From contig CANLUL010000001.1 of the NCBI GenBank assembly GCA_947494305.1, forward strand, positions 558,001 through 622,000: a stretch of DNA of 64,000 nt, written 5' to 3'. Within the stretch, counting starts at the first letter, position 1, and every line of letters begins with the position of its first letter. Of this stretch, positions 10,658 through 20,294 are shown in pieces. Source of the DNA: an uncultured Sphingomonadaceae bacterium. GTDB lineage: Bacteria > Pseudomonadota > Alphaproteobacteria > Sphingomonadales > Sphingomonadaceae. Position numbers and translations under genes: made by a program. The notes under the pieces are model-generated. The model was not told the DNA's origin. It saw only the letters and a program-made list of their open reading frames with translations, and did not search any database.

Positions 10658-12334
10658 ATGAAGTTAAAAATGATCGCAGCTTTGACGCTGCCGGTGCTGC
10701 TTGTCTCTGCATGTAAGAAAGTTGATGAAGTCGACATCGCACTAGATATTCCAGAGGTCACTGCACCTGAGCTATCGGTTGATACGATGAAATCGATTAC
10801 CGAAGAGCTCTCTTCTGACGCCTACGAAGGTCGTGCTCCTGGCACCGCTGGTGAAGAGAAAACGCTAGCGCTGCTCACCAAGAAATTTGAAGAGGCAGGT
10901 TTGGAGCCGGGAAACGGAGATAGCTGGTTTCAGGATGTCCCTCTGGTTTCCATCGAGGCTAAAGACGTAACGCCGCTGAAAATCACCGGTGGCTCCGAAG
11001 AGCTGAGCTTTTCCTATGGCCCCGAAATGGTGGTCACCAGCTATCAGGAACAGGGTGCGATTGACGTAGCGGACAGTGATATGGTGTTTGTTGGCTATGG
11101 CGTAAATGCACCGGAACGCGGTTGGAATGACTATGAAGGCGTTGATGTTAAGGGGAAGACTGTTGTTATACTGGTCAACGATCCTGATTTCGGCACCGAA
11201 AGCCTAGAAGGCGATTTTGGTGGGAAGGCCATGACTTACTATGGCCGCTGGACATACAAATATGAAGAAGCCGCACGCCAGGGCGCCGCTGCGGCCTTGA
11301 TCGTTCATGATACCGCGCCGGCTGCTTATGGTTGGAACGTTGTTGAATCGTCATGGAGCGGGCCGCAGTTTTATGCGCAGTCTGCCAATGGCGGTTCTGA
11401 CCAGACCAAGGCAAATGGCTGGATCCAAAAAGATGTTGCGGCGAAAATTTTTACTGTCGCTGGACAAAATCTTGAAACGCAAATGGCTGCAGCTAAGGAA
11501 AAGGGTTTCAAAGCCATTGAGTTGGGAACCAAAGCGTCTGTGTCTTTCGGCAATACCATTAGTAAAATGGATTCGAAAAATGTTGTAGGCATGATCAAAG
11601 GCAAAACACGCCCGGATGAATATGTGCTCTACACAGCGCACTGGGATCATCTGGGTCATTGTAAACCTGCACCAGATGGAGACGATATTTGTAACGGTGC
11701 AGTCGATAATGCGACTGGAACGGCGGCTTTGGTAGCTTTGGCAGAAGCGCATACAAAGGCCGGCGCGCCGGATCGCTCGATTATCTTCCTTGCCGTAACA
11801 GCTGAAGAATCAGGACTTCTTGGTTCGAAATATTATGCTGAGAATCCAATCTATCCTCTCAACAAAACCGTTGGTGGCGTGAACATGGATGCTTTTGCAA
11901 TGGCCGGACCGGCCAACAATGTAGTCGTGGTCGGCAAAGGAAAGTCTCAATTAGACGCCTATTTGGAAGCAGCCTTGAAGAATGATGGACGTGTCGCTGA
12001 AGCTGAACCGACGCCGGAAAAGGGGTACTATTATCGTTCTGACCATTTCAGCTTCGCCAAGCAGGGCGTGCCAATGATCTACTTTGATGGCGGCGAAGAC
12101 CTTGTCGAAGGCGGACCGGAAGCGGGTGCAGCCGTATCAAAAGACTATGTCGAGAATCGCTATCATGGACCCAAAGACGAGTATGATCCGAATTGGAACT
12201 GGGACGGTGTTATGGGTGATCTGAAAGTCTACTATACCGTTGCTCGAATGCTGGCGATGACCGAGTCATGGCCCAATTGGAACGAGGGCGATGAATTCCG
12301 CGCCATTCGCGACAAGAGTTTGGCCGATAGCTGA
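10658..12334 (+). CDS. M28 family metallopeptidase, lipoprotein
   Basis: Lipobox-like LLVSAC; HWDHLGHC, NGAVDNATG, EESGLLGS M28 zinc motifs; PA-like insert. Confidence 0.88.
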   Translation: MKLKMIAALTLPVLLVSACKKVDEVDIALDIPEVTAPELSVDTMKSITEELSSDAYEGRAPGTAGEEKTLALLTKKFEEAGLEPGNGDSWFQDVPLVSIEAKDVTPLKITGGSEELSFSYGPEMVVTSYQEQGAIDVADSDMVFVGYGVNAPERGWNDYEGVDVKGKTVVILVNDPDFGTESLEGDFGGKAMTYYGRWTYKYEEAARQGAAAALIVHDTAPAAYGWNVVESSWSGPQFYAQSANGGSDQTKANGWIQKDVAAKIFTVAGQNLETQMAAAKEKGFKAIELGTKASVSFGNTISKMDSKNVVGMIKGKTRPDEYVLYTAHWDHLGHCKPAPDGDDICNGAVDNATGTAALVALAEAHTKAGAPDRSIIFLAVTAEESGLLGSKYYAENPIYPLNKTVGGVNMDAFAMAGPANNVVVVGKGKSQLDAYLEAALKNDGRVAEAEPTPEKGYYYRSDHFSFAKQGVPMIYFDGGEDLVEGGPEAGAAVSKDYVENRYHGPKDEYDPNWNWDGVMGDLKVYYTVARMLAMTESWPNWNEGDEFRAIRDKSLADS

Positions 12335-12355
12335 ATCTAAATACCAGACCGCGAT

Positions 12356-13342
12356 ATGAGGTGGCCCGCTGAATGGGAGCCGCATGAAGCGGTCTGGATT
12401 GGTTTTCCTGGTGACCCTGCCGAATGGCCCGTTGAACTGGAAGCAGCGCAGCAGGAAGTTGCTGCCTTCGCCAATACTGTAAGTGATCATGGGGCAGGGG
12501 AACAGGTTTTACTTGTTTGCAGATCTCAGGCCGATGCTTCGGTTGCACGAGTGTTGGTAGAATCGTCGGTTGATGTAATCGTTCATGCGTTCGGCGACAT
12601 TTGGTTGCGCGATACGGGGCCGATCGTCACCGTTAGCGAAAATGAATTAGTAGCAAATCTATTTCAGTTTAACGGCTGGGGTAACAAGTTTAATATGCTC
12701 GGTGATCAGGATATTGGATTGCGGTTGTCCCAGCAACGTGACCTCCAGACGCAATTGCATGATTGGGTGCTGGAAGGCGGTGCAATTGAGGGTGACGGTT
12801 CTGATTGGTTGCTAACTACTGAACAATGTGTGCTTAATGACAATCGCAATAAGGTAATGGACAAAGTTCAATTCGAGCAGGCTTTGAATGCAGCATTTGG
12901 TTGCTCAAAATTCTGCTGGCTTGGCAAAGGATTAGTGAATGACCATACGGATGGGCATGTTGATAATCTGGCGCGTTTTGTGACTGCCGAAACCATCGCA
13001 ATTCCGATTTCCGATCAGGCAGACGACCCCAACGGCGAGATATTTGAGGATGCTGTATCTCATGCGGAACAGGTGGGTTTGAAGGTTGTGCGACTTCCCT
13101 CTGTTGGAAAATATCTGTTAGATGCACAGATTGCACCGGCTTCCTACATGAATTTTTACATTGGCAATGGGGTCGTTGTCGTGCCCCAATATGAGGCTTC
13201 CAATGATTCCATCGCTTTGGAAAAATTCCGAAAAATATTTCCAGACCGAAAAGTAGTTGGGCTCCCGTCCAAGGCACTTTTGCGCGGGGGAGGGAGCTTC
13301 CATTGCATATCCCAACATATCCCGGCAATTTGGCCAGCGTAA
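12356..13342 (+). CDS. aguA: Agmatine deiminase
   Basis: MRWPAEWEPHEAVWIGFP, DIWLRDTGPIV, NDHTDGHVDN, and GGGSFHCISQHIPA C-terminus of porphyromonas-type PAD / AguA family. Confidence 0.93.
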   Translation: MRWPAEWEPHEAVWIGFPGDPAEWPVELEAAQQEVAAFANTVSDHGAGEQVLLVCRSQADASVARVLVESSVDVIVHAFGDIWLRDTGPIVTVSENELVANLFQFNGWGNKFNMLGDQDIGLRLSQQRDLQTQLHDWVLEGGAIEGDGSDWLLTTEQCVLNDNRNKVMDKVQFEQALNAAFGCSKFCWLGKGLVNDHTDGHVDNLARFVTAETIAIPISDQADDPNGEIFEDAVSHAEQVGLKVVRLPSVGKYLLDAQIAPASYMNFYIGNGVVVVPQYEASNDSIALEKFRKIFPDRKVVGLPSKALLRGGGSFHCISQHIPAIWPA

Positions 13343-13418
13343 CTTTTTGGGGTTTTCGAACGAAATTGATTGCGAGGAGCTTGCCATTCTTAATTAGCAA
13401 GACAGAAAGGGATTTTAA

Positions 13419-14942
13419 TTGATGACTAGTGGTATTTTGAGTGTCCTAAGCACACTCACCTATGTCCTTGTCTTTGTTCTGGGGCTTATTTTAGCGGGCT
13501 TGATCATTGTATTCATTATTGATGTTACCCAAAAACAAGACGCGGTTCGCCGAAACTATCCGGTCATCGGTCGGTTCCGTCATATCTTTTCCGAACTGGG
13601 AGAGTTTTTCCGTCAATATTTCTTTGCGATGGATCGCGAAGAAATGCCCTTTAATCGAGCCGAGCGAGACTGGGTTTCGCGCGCAACAAAGGGAAAAGGA
13701 AACACCATCGCTTTCGGCTCGACCAAGAACCTAGACTCGGCCGGTACACCAATTTTTGTAAATTGCCCGTTTCCGACTTTGGACACGGATGCGGCTGAGA
13801 CAACGAGTTGCGAGATTGGCCCATATTGCGAAAAGCCCTTTGCCTCTCGCTCGTTATTCAACATTTCTGCGATGAGTTTCGGCGCTTTGTCAGTGCCAGC
13901 GGTTCGAGCGCTTTCTCATGGAGCAAAAATGGCTGGTTGCTGGATGAATACAGGCGAGGGTGGGCTGTCACCCTATCATCTGGAGGGTGGCTGTGACATT
14001 GTCTTCCAAATTGGGACCGCTAAATATGGTGTGCGCGATGAACACGGTAAACTCAGTGATGATAAACTGCGGGAGGTCGCCGCGCATGAGCAGGTTCGGA
14101 TGTTCGAAATCAAACTTTCGCAAGGCGCTAAGCCAGGCAAGGGAGGGATATTACCAGCCGAGAAAGTGAATGACACCATTGCCCAAATTCGCGGTATTCC
14201 TGAGGGCGAAGCGAGTATCTCGCCCAATCGTCATCCAGAGATTAACAGCGTTGAAGAGATGCTTGATTTTATTGAACGTGTGCGCCGGGCAACGGGCAAG
14301 CCGGTTGGTATAAAGTCGGTTGTCGGTGCATATGGTTGGTTGGAACTGTTATGCAAAGCAATCCACAAGCGGGGTATTGAGAGTGCACCAGATTTCTTCA
14401 CTTTGGATGGCGGTGATGGCGGGACCGGTGCGGCGCCGATGCCGCTTATGGACAATGTGGGTCTGAAACTGAAAGAGAGTTTGCCCATGCTCTCTGATAT
14501 TCTCCACAAATATGGATTGCGCGATCGGGTTAAGATTATTGCTTCGGGCAAGCGGATTACACCGGCTGAAGTTGCTTGGGCAATTTGTGCTGGCGCAGAT
14601 TTTGTGAACAGTGCGCGCGGTTTCATGTTCTCACTTGGTTGTATTCAATCGCTAAAGTGTAACAAGAACACCTGCCCTACCGGTATCACGACCCATGATC
14701 CGCGCCTACAACGTGGTCTGGACCCGGAAGATAAGAAAGTGAAAGTTGCCAACTACTGCAAAAATATGGTCCACGAGGTTGAAGTGATTGCACATAGTTG
14801 CGGTGTGGATGAACCGCGTCAATTGGGCCGGAAACATGTCCGTATTGTTCAAGATACCGGTAAGTCCATTGCATTGGATGAGTTGTATCCACGCCCCGAT
14901 ATCTTGTCGCAATACATGCCCTCTATGGCGACTACCCAATGA
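13419..14942 (+). CDS. FMN-binding glutamate synthase family protein, N-terminal TM
   Basis: GltB-like core (MSFGALSVPAVRALSHGA, GDGGTGAAPMPLMDNVG), cysteine cluster CIQSLKCNKNTCPTGI, N-terminal hydrophobic segment. Confidence 0.88.
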   Translation: MMTSGILSVLSTLTYVLVFVLGLILAGLIIVFIIDVTQKQDAVRRNYPVIGRFRHIFSELGEFFRQYFFAMDREEMPFNRAERDWVSRATKGKGNTIAFGSTKNLDSAGTPIFVNCPFPTLDTDAAETTSCEIGPYCEKPFASRSLFNISAMSFGALSVPAVRALSHGAKMAGCWMNTGEGGLSPYHLEGGCDIVFQIGTAKYGVRDEHGKLSDDKLREVAAHEQVRMFEIKLSQGAKPGKGGILPAEKVNDTIAQIRGIPEGEASISPNRHPEINSVEEMLDFIERVRRATGKPVGIKSVVGAYGWLELLCKAIHKRGIESAPDFFTLDGGDGGTGAAPMPLMDNVGLKLKESLPMLSDILHKYGLRDRVKIIASGKRITPAEVAWAICAGADFVNSARGFMFSLGCIQSLKCNKNTCPTGITTHDPRLQRGLDPEDKKVKVANYCKNMVHEVEVIAHSCGVDEPRQLGRKHVRIVQDTGKSIALDELYPRPDILSQYMPSMATTQ

Positions 14943-15007
14943 AACATATTGTATGATGGGAAGGGAAGGCTATGCCTATCAATATGATCGAAATCTGGAC
15001 TGAGAGG

Positions 15008-15865
15008 ATGATAATGAAAAAACTTCTGTTAGCTAGTGCGGCGCTAGCGATGACTTGCACCAGTGGGCTTGCTCTCGCTGAACATCATCAAAAAGGTGGC
15101 ATGGAGCATAAAAACGAAGCGTTACATTCAGTTTTGATGCATGAGCGTCGCACTGGTGATAAAGCGCGCGATAAATATCGCAACCCCGGTAAAACGATTG
15201 CCTTTTTTGGTGTAAAACCGACAGATACAGTCGTAGAATATGTGCCTGGTGGTGGATGGTATTCCCGTGTTTTGGCACCCTATGTTGCATCGGAAGGCAA
15301 ATTCGTTGGCCTAACATTCGCCCCTGACCCTCTGCCATTTGGTGATGAGGCAAAAGAACGTATTCGTGGGTTTCCTGAGAAATTCCCAACCGATGTTGCC
15401 GAATGGACCGGTATGCCGTCCGCACAATTTTCAGCCTACACCTCTGATAACGTGTCGGAAGAGCTCAACGGAACCGCTGATTTCGTAATCATTCCCCGGA
15501 TGATGCATAACCTTATGCGTTGGAACATCGCGGATAGTGAAATTAAGGTGATGCGCAATATGCTGAAAGAAGGCGGTATGCTGGGGGTCATTCAACATCG
15601 TGCGAAAGATGGCACGCCTTTCAGTTACGCCGATGGAAATAAAGGTTATTTGCGCACCGATACGGTCGTTAAATTTATCGAATCGCAGGGCTTTGAACTG
15701 ATTAAGCAGTCTGAGGTAAATGCAAATCCAAAGGATACAGCCGACTATGAAGGTGGGGTTTGGACACTGCCTCCGCGTTTTGGAAAGGGTGATGCCGATA
15801 AAGCCAAGTATACCGAAATTGGCGAATCTGACCGGATGACGTTGTTGTTTAAAAAACTTCCGTAA
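15008..15865 (+). CDS. Exported class I SAM-methyltransferase-like protein (paralog 1)
   Basis: Signal peptide MKKLLLASAALAMTCTSGLALA, VVEYVPGGGWYSRVLAPYV motif I-like; close paralog of next gene. Confidence 0.8.
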   Translation: MIMKKLLLASAALAMTCTSGLALAEHHQKGGMEHKNEALHSVLMHERRTGDKARDKYRNPGKTIAFFGVKPTDTVVEYVPGGGWYSRVLAPYVASEGKFVGLTFAPDPLPFGDEAKERIRGFPEKFPTDVAEWTGMPSAQFSAYTSDNVSEELNGTADFVIIPRMMHNLMRWNIADSEIKVMRNMLKEGGMLGVIQHRAKDGTPFSYADGNKGYLRTDTVVKFIESQGFELIKQSEVNANPKDTADYEGGVWTLPPRFGKGDADKAKYTEIGESDRMTLLFKKLP

Positions 15866-15961
15866 ACCCATGTTAGGTGTTGACGATATCCGATGTCGTG
15901 TCCCCGTGATTTGGTTTTCGGCAGCCATAGATTTCCCAAAAAATAGAAGAGGACAAAATTG

Positions 15962-16816
15962 ATGCGAAAGTTACTGTTGACCACTGCTGGTTTGGCATTG
16001 CTGGGAGCGAGCGCGCCAGCGTTGGCGAACAATCATGCAAAAGATGCTGCAGAGATGAAAGACGCTAGTTTGAGTGCTGTTTTGGCAGATGAAAGACGTG
16101 CTGATGAAAAAACGCGTGATAAGTATCGTAATCCAGCAGAGACGCTTGCTTTTTTTGGCATAAAGCCAGATCAAACGGTGGTGGAATATGGTCCTGGCGG
16201 TGGATGGTATACGCGGGTTCTATTACCCTATTTAGCACCCTCCGGAAAATATGTTGCGGTGGGGCCGGACTCTGCGGCCACGAACTTTTCGACGCGTGCA
16301 CGGGAAGGGCGATCTAAAAGTTGGCCCGAACGCTTTCCAGACACTGCTTCTAAGTGGACCGGAGTGGATGCCAAGAAGATCACTGCCTTTGAAAGCGATG
16401 AATTTCCGGATGACATGAAGGGCAAGGTTGATCGCATTGTGATATTCCGCTCTCTGCACGGTATGATGAATCGGGCCAATGCGGACTCAGAATTGCGAAA
16501 CTTGCGGGCGATGTTGAAGGATGACGGAATGGTCGGCATTGTTCAACACCGCGCAGAAGTGGACGCGCCATTTGAAATGTCGAAAGGCACCAAAGGCTAT
16601 TTGAAACAGGACAACGTCGTTGCCCTATTCAAAATCGCTGGTTTTGAGCTGGTATCCTCGTCGGAAATCAATGCAAACCCAAAAGACACCAGGGATTATG
16701 AGGGCGGCGTTTGGACGCTTCCTCCAATTCTACGCAAGGGTGATGACGACCGGGCGAAATATCAGGCGATCGGTGAGTCTGATCGGATGACTTTGTTGTT
16801 CAAGAAACTGAACTAA
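15962..16816 (+). CDS. Exported class I SAM-methyltransferase-like protein (paralog 2)
   Basis: Signal peptide ending APALA, VVEYGPGGGWYTRVLLPYLAP, nearly the same C-terminus as paralog 1. Confidence 0.8.
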   Translation: MRKLLLTTAGLALLGASAPALANNHAKDAAEMKDASLSAVLADERRADEKTRDKYRNPAETLAFFGIKPDQTVVEYGPGGGWYTRVLLPYLAPSGKYVAVGPDSAATNFSTRAREGRSKSWPERFPDTASKWTGVDAKKITAFESDEFPDDMKGKVDRIVIFRSLHGMMNRANADSELRNLRAMLKDDGMVGIVQHRAEVDAPFEMSKGTKGYLKQDNVVALFKIAGFELVSSSEINANPKDTRDYEGGVWTLPPILRKGDDDRAKYQAIGESDRMTLLFKKLN

Positions 16817-16834
16817 AACGCTATCAGGGCCGCT

Positions 16835-17683
16835 ATGACTGAAATTAGCGTAGCGGCCTTGCAGCTGCCCTTGGGCGGCGATGAAAAATCCAATGTCGAT
16901 GCAGTCAGCGATCATGTTGCTGAGGCCGCGGAGCAGGGCGCACAGATCATTTTGCCGCCTGAGCTTTTTGCTGGACCATATTTTTGCAAAACCGAAGATG
17001 AAGCTTTGTTTGCATTAGCCAAACCGTTGGCAGACAGTTTGCCGGTCGCCGCTATGCAAAAACTCGCAACATCACTAGGGGTAGCCATCCCTGCCAGCTT
17101 CTTCGAACGCGATGGCAATCACTATTATAACAGTGTGGCGATGATCGACGCTGACGGCGAAATCATGGGTGTCTATCGCAAGAGTCATATTCCCGATGGT
17201 CCAGGCTATGAAGAGAAATTCTATTTCCGCCCCGGCAACAGCGGCTTTAAGATCTGGGAAGTTTTTGGGACCAAAATCGGTGTCGGGATATGCTGGGACC
17301 AATGGTACCCGGAAAGCGCACGCGCGATGGCGCTAATGGGAGCAGAACTACTATTTTATCCAACCGCGATCGGCTCTGAACCCTATGACGAAGAACTGGA
17401 CACCAGCCGAATGTGGCGGCGAGCAATGCAGGGCCATGCAGTGAGCAATTGTATGCCTGTTATCGCCAGTAATCGCACCGGCAAGGAAGACGGTCAAAAT
17501 TTTTACGGGCACAGTTTCATCGCCAATGAATGGGGTGATCTGGTTTTCGAATATGGGGCGGATGAAACCGGAATATTGGTTGCGAGTTTTGATCTGGAAA
17601 AAGCGCGCAAGCACCGTGCTGGCATGGGCTTCTTTCGCGATCGTCGACCCGAATTATATCACCGCCTTACCGAGGATAGTTAA
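16835..17683 (+). CDS. aguB: N-carbamoylputrescine amidase
   Basis: Nitrilase fold with ILPPELF, YRKSHIPDGPGYEEKFYFRPGN, GVGICWDQWYPE motifs. Confidence 0.92.
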   Translation: MTEISVAALQLPLGGDEKSNVDAVSDHVAEAAEQGAQIILPPELFAGPYFCKTEDEALFALAKPLADSLPVAAMQKLATSLGVAIPASFFERDGNHYYNSVAMIDADGEIMGVYRKSHIPDGPGYEEKFYFRPGNSGFKIWEVFGTKIGVGICWDQWYPESARAMALMGAELLFYPTAIGSEPYDEELDTSRMWRRAMQGHAVSNCMPVIASNRTGKEDGQNFYGHSFIANEWGDLVFEYGADETGILVASFDLEKARKHRAGMGFFRDRRPELYHRLTEDS

Positions 17684-17724
17684 CTTTCTGGACCATTTCT
17701 GCCGTTTTGCGATATAAGGGAATC

Positions 17725-18381
17725 ATGAAGAATCGGCGGTTAAGCATGTTGAACAAATCTTTCACCAAAAGCTGGATGGTTTTTCCGGCAATTTTGGCCA
17801 TGTTTGTAATGCCTTCCACATCTTTGGCTCAGACCAATTTTATCGTGGAACATGCGCCTGCTGTTGATGTTCCAGCTAAGCCCAAGCCGAAAAAGAAACG
17901 CGCGCGTTATGCCCGATCCGATTTTGCCGTCCGCCATTTTGTCCAATTGGATCGTCCACTTCGATTTGGTGAACATTTCTGGGATGAAGACTACGTAAGA
18001 AACAATGGCTTGCGCGGTCGTGCTCAGATCGTGGTCGACCTGGAAGCAGAGCAACTCTATGTATACCGTGCGGGTGTTGAAATTGCTCGCACCAAAATCA
18101 CCCGCGGTTGGGAGCAATATGAAACGCCGACGGGTGTGTTCCCGATCCTGGAAAAAGATGCCGACCATTACAGCAGCACTTATGATAACGCGCCGATGCC
18201 TTATAATTTGCGCCTGACCTGGCCGGGTATTGCCATTCATGGAGCAGAAGTGGACGATATATCGGCAACTCATGGCTGTATTGGGGTGCCGCTGGAATTT
18301 GCTCGCAAGCTGTTTTCCACTGTACAGGTTGGGTACAAAGTGCTGATCACTCGCAATTGGCAACCGGGTATTTACGGTTAG
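17725..18381 (+). CDS. L,D-transpeptidase (YkuD domain), exported
   Basis: Signal peptide, PTGVFPI, AIHGAEVDDISATHGCIGVP catalytic motif. Confidence 0.88.
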   Translation: MKNRRLSMLNKSFTKSWMVFPAILAMFVMPSTSLAQTNFIVEHAPAVDVPAKPKPKKKRARYARSDFAVRHFVQLDRPLRFGEHFWDEDYVRNNGLRGRAQIVVDLEAEQLYVYRAGVEIARTKITRGWEQYETPTGVFPILEKDADHYSSTYDNAPMPYNLRLTWPGIAIHGAEVDDISATHGCIGVPLEFARKLFSTVQVGYKVLITRNWQPGIYG

Positions 18382-18393
18382 AATTCGATTGGT

Positions 18394-19041
18394 CTAATAC
18401 TTGCTGGCTGCTCGAAAAACTTCTTCAAACATCTCCACCGTCAAGCGCTTCGTATTCATATTATAGCGGCTGCAGTGATAGCTATCGATAAGAACGCGAT
18501 CACCGGATAGCGGGTGCGCTGCGCCATGCGCGAATTGATTGTCGGCCAATCTTAGGTCTTCCATACGGATTAGACTATCATGCGCTATCTTTCCTAATGC
18601 CAAAACCACCCTTAGATTTGGCAGACTGTGTAGCGGCTTCTTCAAATATTTCCGGCAGTTGGTAATTTCCGAGCCATTCGGTTTGTTCTCTGGCGGAAGG
18701 CATTTAACGGCATTGAGAATGATTGCTCCTTCAAGTGTCACGCCATCGCCAGGATGGTTTTGAAATTCGCCTTTAAGAAATCCAAACTTTGACAGCGTCG
18801 CAAACAGTGTCTGTCCTGATGCATCGCCGGTAAATGGTCGACCGGTTCGGTTCGCACCCTCTTTCCCGGGTGCGAGGCCAACGATGGCGAGCCACGCGTC
18901 CGGATCACCAAAAGCGGGAACAGGCGCGTTCCACCAATTGGGGTGTGACTTTTTTAAGGATCTGCGGAGTTCAACCAGTCTCGGACATTGTCGGCATCCC
19001 AGAGGCGCTTCGGCAAAAGAAAGGGGGCTATGATCGCTCAT
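18394..19041 (-). CDS. Uracil-DNA glycosylase, type 5 (UdgB-like)
   Basis: CRQCPRLVELR Fe-S cysteine pair, VGLAPGKEGANRTGRPFTGD. Confidence 0.88.
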   Translation of the reverse strand: MSDHSPLSFAEAPLGCRQCPRLVELRRSLKKSHPNWWNAPVPAFGDPDAWLAIVGLAPGKEGANRTGRPFTGDASGQTLFATLSKFGFLKGEFQNHPGDGVTLEGAIILNAVKCLPPENKPNGSEITNCRKYLKKPLHSLPNLRVVLALGKIAHDSLIRMEDLRLADNQFAHGAAHPLSGDRVLIDSYHCSRYNMNTKRLTVEMFEEVFRAASKY

Positions 19042-19081
19042 AACCCCCGCCTAATTTCTATAGAACTTAACGTCCAGACGA

Positions 19082-19441
19082 TTAGTCTTTTAGTTCTGCT
19101 GGAACAATTCCACCGGCATCGGCGATTTTGCCCATCACCTGCTTGTGCAGCAGGATATTGTCTTCGGCAGATCCGCCATATCCGGCATTGCCCATTTCTT
19201 GGGCCAGTTCCTTGCGGTTTTCATAACTCGCATCAAGGCCAACCAATTTCATGAGATCGACAATACTATTGCGCCAGTTGAGTTTGTCTGAACCCGGGAT
19301 ACTATCCAGACGCGCTTCAACGTCCACCTCGCTAATCGCAGCACGTTCAGCAGGTGCAGCTGTTTCTGGTGCTGCTGCCGGTTCAGCCGCTTTTGCTTCA
19401 CCGCCAAAAATTGCACTTTTAATCTTTCCAAAAATACTCAT
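19082..19441 (-). CDS. DUF3597 domain protein
   Basis: MSIFGKIKSAIFGG start, Ala-rich linker, C-terminal LNWRNSIVDLMKLVGLDASYENRKELAQEMG. Confidence 0.78.
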   Translation of the reverse strand: MSIFGKIKSAIFGGEAKAAEPAAAPETAAPAERAAISEVDVEARLDSIPGSDKLNWRNSIVDLMKLVGLDASYENRKELAQEMGNAGYGGSAEDNILLHKQVMGKIADAGGIVPAELKD

Positions 19442-19698
19442 GCTATCGCTCCTCTTTATAGCTTTGATTGCAGGCCAGTTTCTGGCTAGCAAATGCAAAC
19501 CCTTCATGCCCTTACAAGCTATCTCGTTGTTGCGGGCGTCAGAGTCAAATGCAGATCATCGCAAATGTTCAATTCTAGACCTTATCGAATGTAAACAGTC
19601 GTAAAGGCTCTGGAAATCGGGTTTTATGACCCAAAATATGCTACATCGTCGGCAAGAAAAGAATCACTTCGGTATTTCGCCGGTAAAGGAGAGCGACT

Positions 19699-20271
19699 AT
19701 GAATATAATGGATATATTGCAGCAATCAGGCGGCATTGGAACAATGGCCAAGGAGTTGGGCATTAACGAAAGCGTCGCTCAAGCCGGTGCAGCAGCCTTG
19801 CTTCCAGCGGTTCTTGGCGGCTTTAAGAAGACAACGCAGGCGCAGCCCAGTGGTCTTGAAGGATTGGGCGGCCTGCTAGGTCAGCTCGGCGGTGGCGGAC
19901 TGCTGGATAGCGTGTTGGCGCCTCAACAAACTCCGGTTCAACAAGGCAACGAAGTCCTTGGTCAGATATTTGGCTCCAAAGAAGTGAGCCGAACTGTGGC
20001 CGCTGGAGCGGAACAGCAAACCGGCATCAGCAGCGATTTGCTCAAGAAAATGCTGCCCGTTGTTGCGATGATGGTCGCCGGATACATGGCGAAGCAAGGC
20101 GGTGATGAATCCGGCGGTGGCGGTCTGGGAGGCCTTATCGGCGGTTTGCTTGGTGGCGGAAATCAATCCTCTGGCGGCGCTCTCGGAGGGCTTGGTTCTC
20201 TGTTGGATCTTGACGGTGATGGCAATCCGCTGGATGACATCATTGGCATGGCTGGAAAACTGGCGCGATAG
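19699..20271 (+). CDS. DUF937 domain protein with C-terminal DLDGDGNP tail
   Basis: DUF937-like N-terminus (MDILQQSGGIGTMAKELGINESVAQAGAAALLPAVLGGF), Gly-rich middle, RBS AAAGGAGAG upstream. Confidence 0.8.
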   Translation: MNIMDILQQSGGIGTMAKELGINESVAQAGAAALLPAVLGGFKKTTQAQPSGLEGLGGLLGQLGGGGLLDSVLAPQQTPVQQGNEVLGQIFGSKEVSRTVAAGAEQQTGISSDLLKKMLPVVAMMVAGYMAKQGGDESGGGGLGGLIGGLLGGGNQSSGGALGGLGSLLDLDGDGNPLDDIIGMAGKLAR

Positions 20272-20294
20272 GATTGAGATAAGGGGAAGAAATT

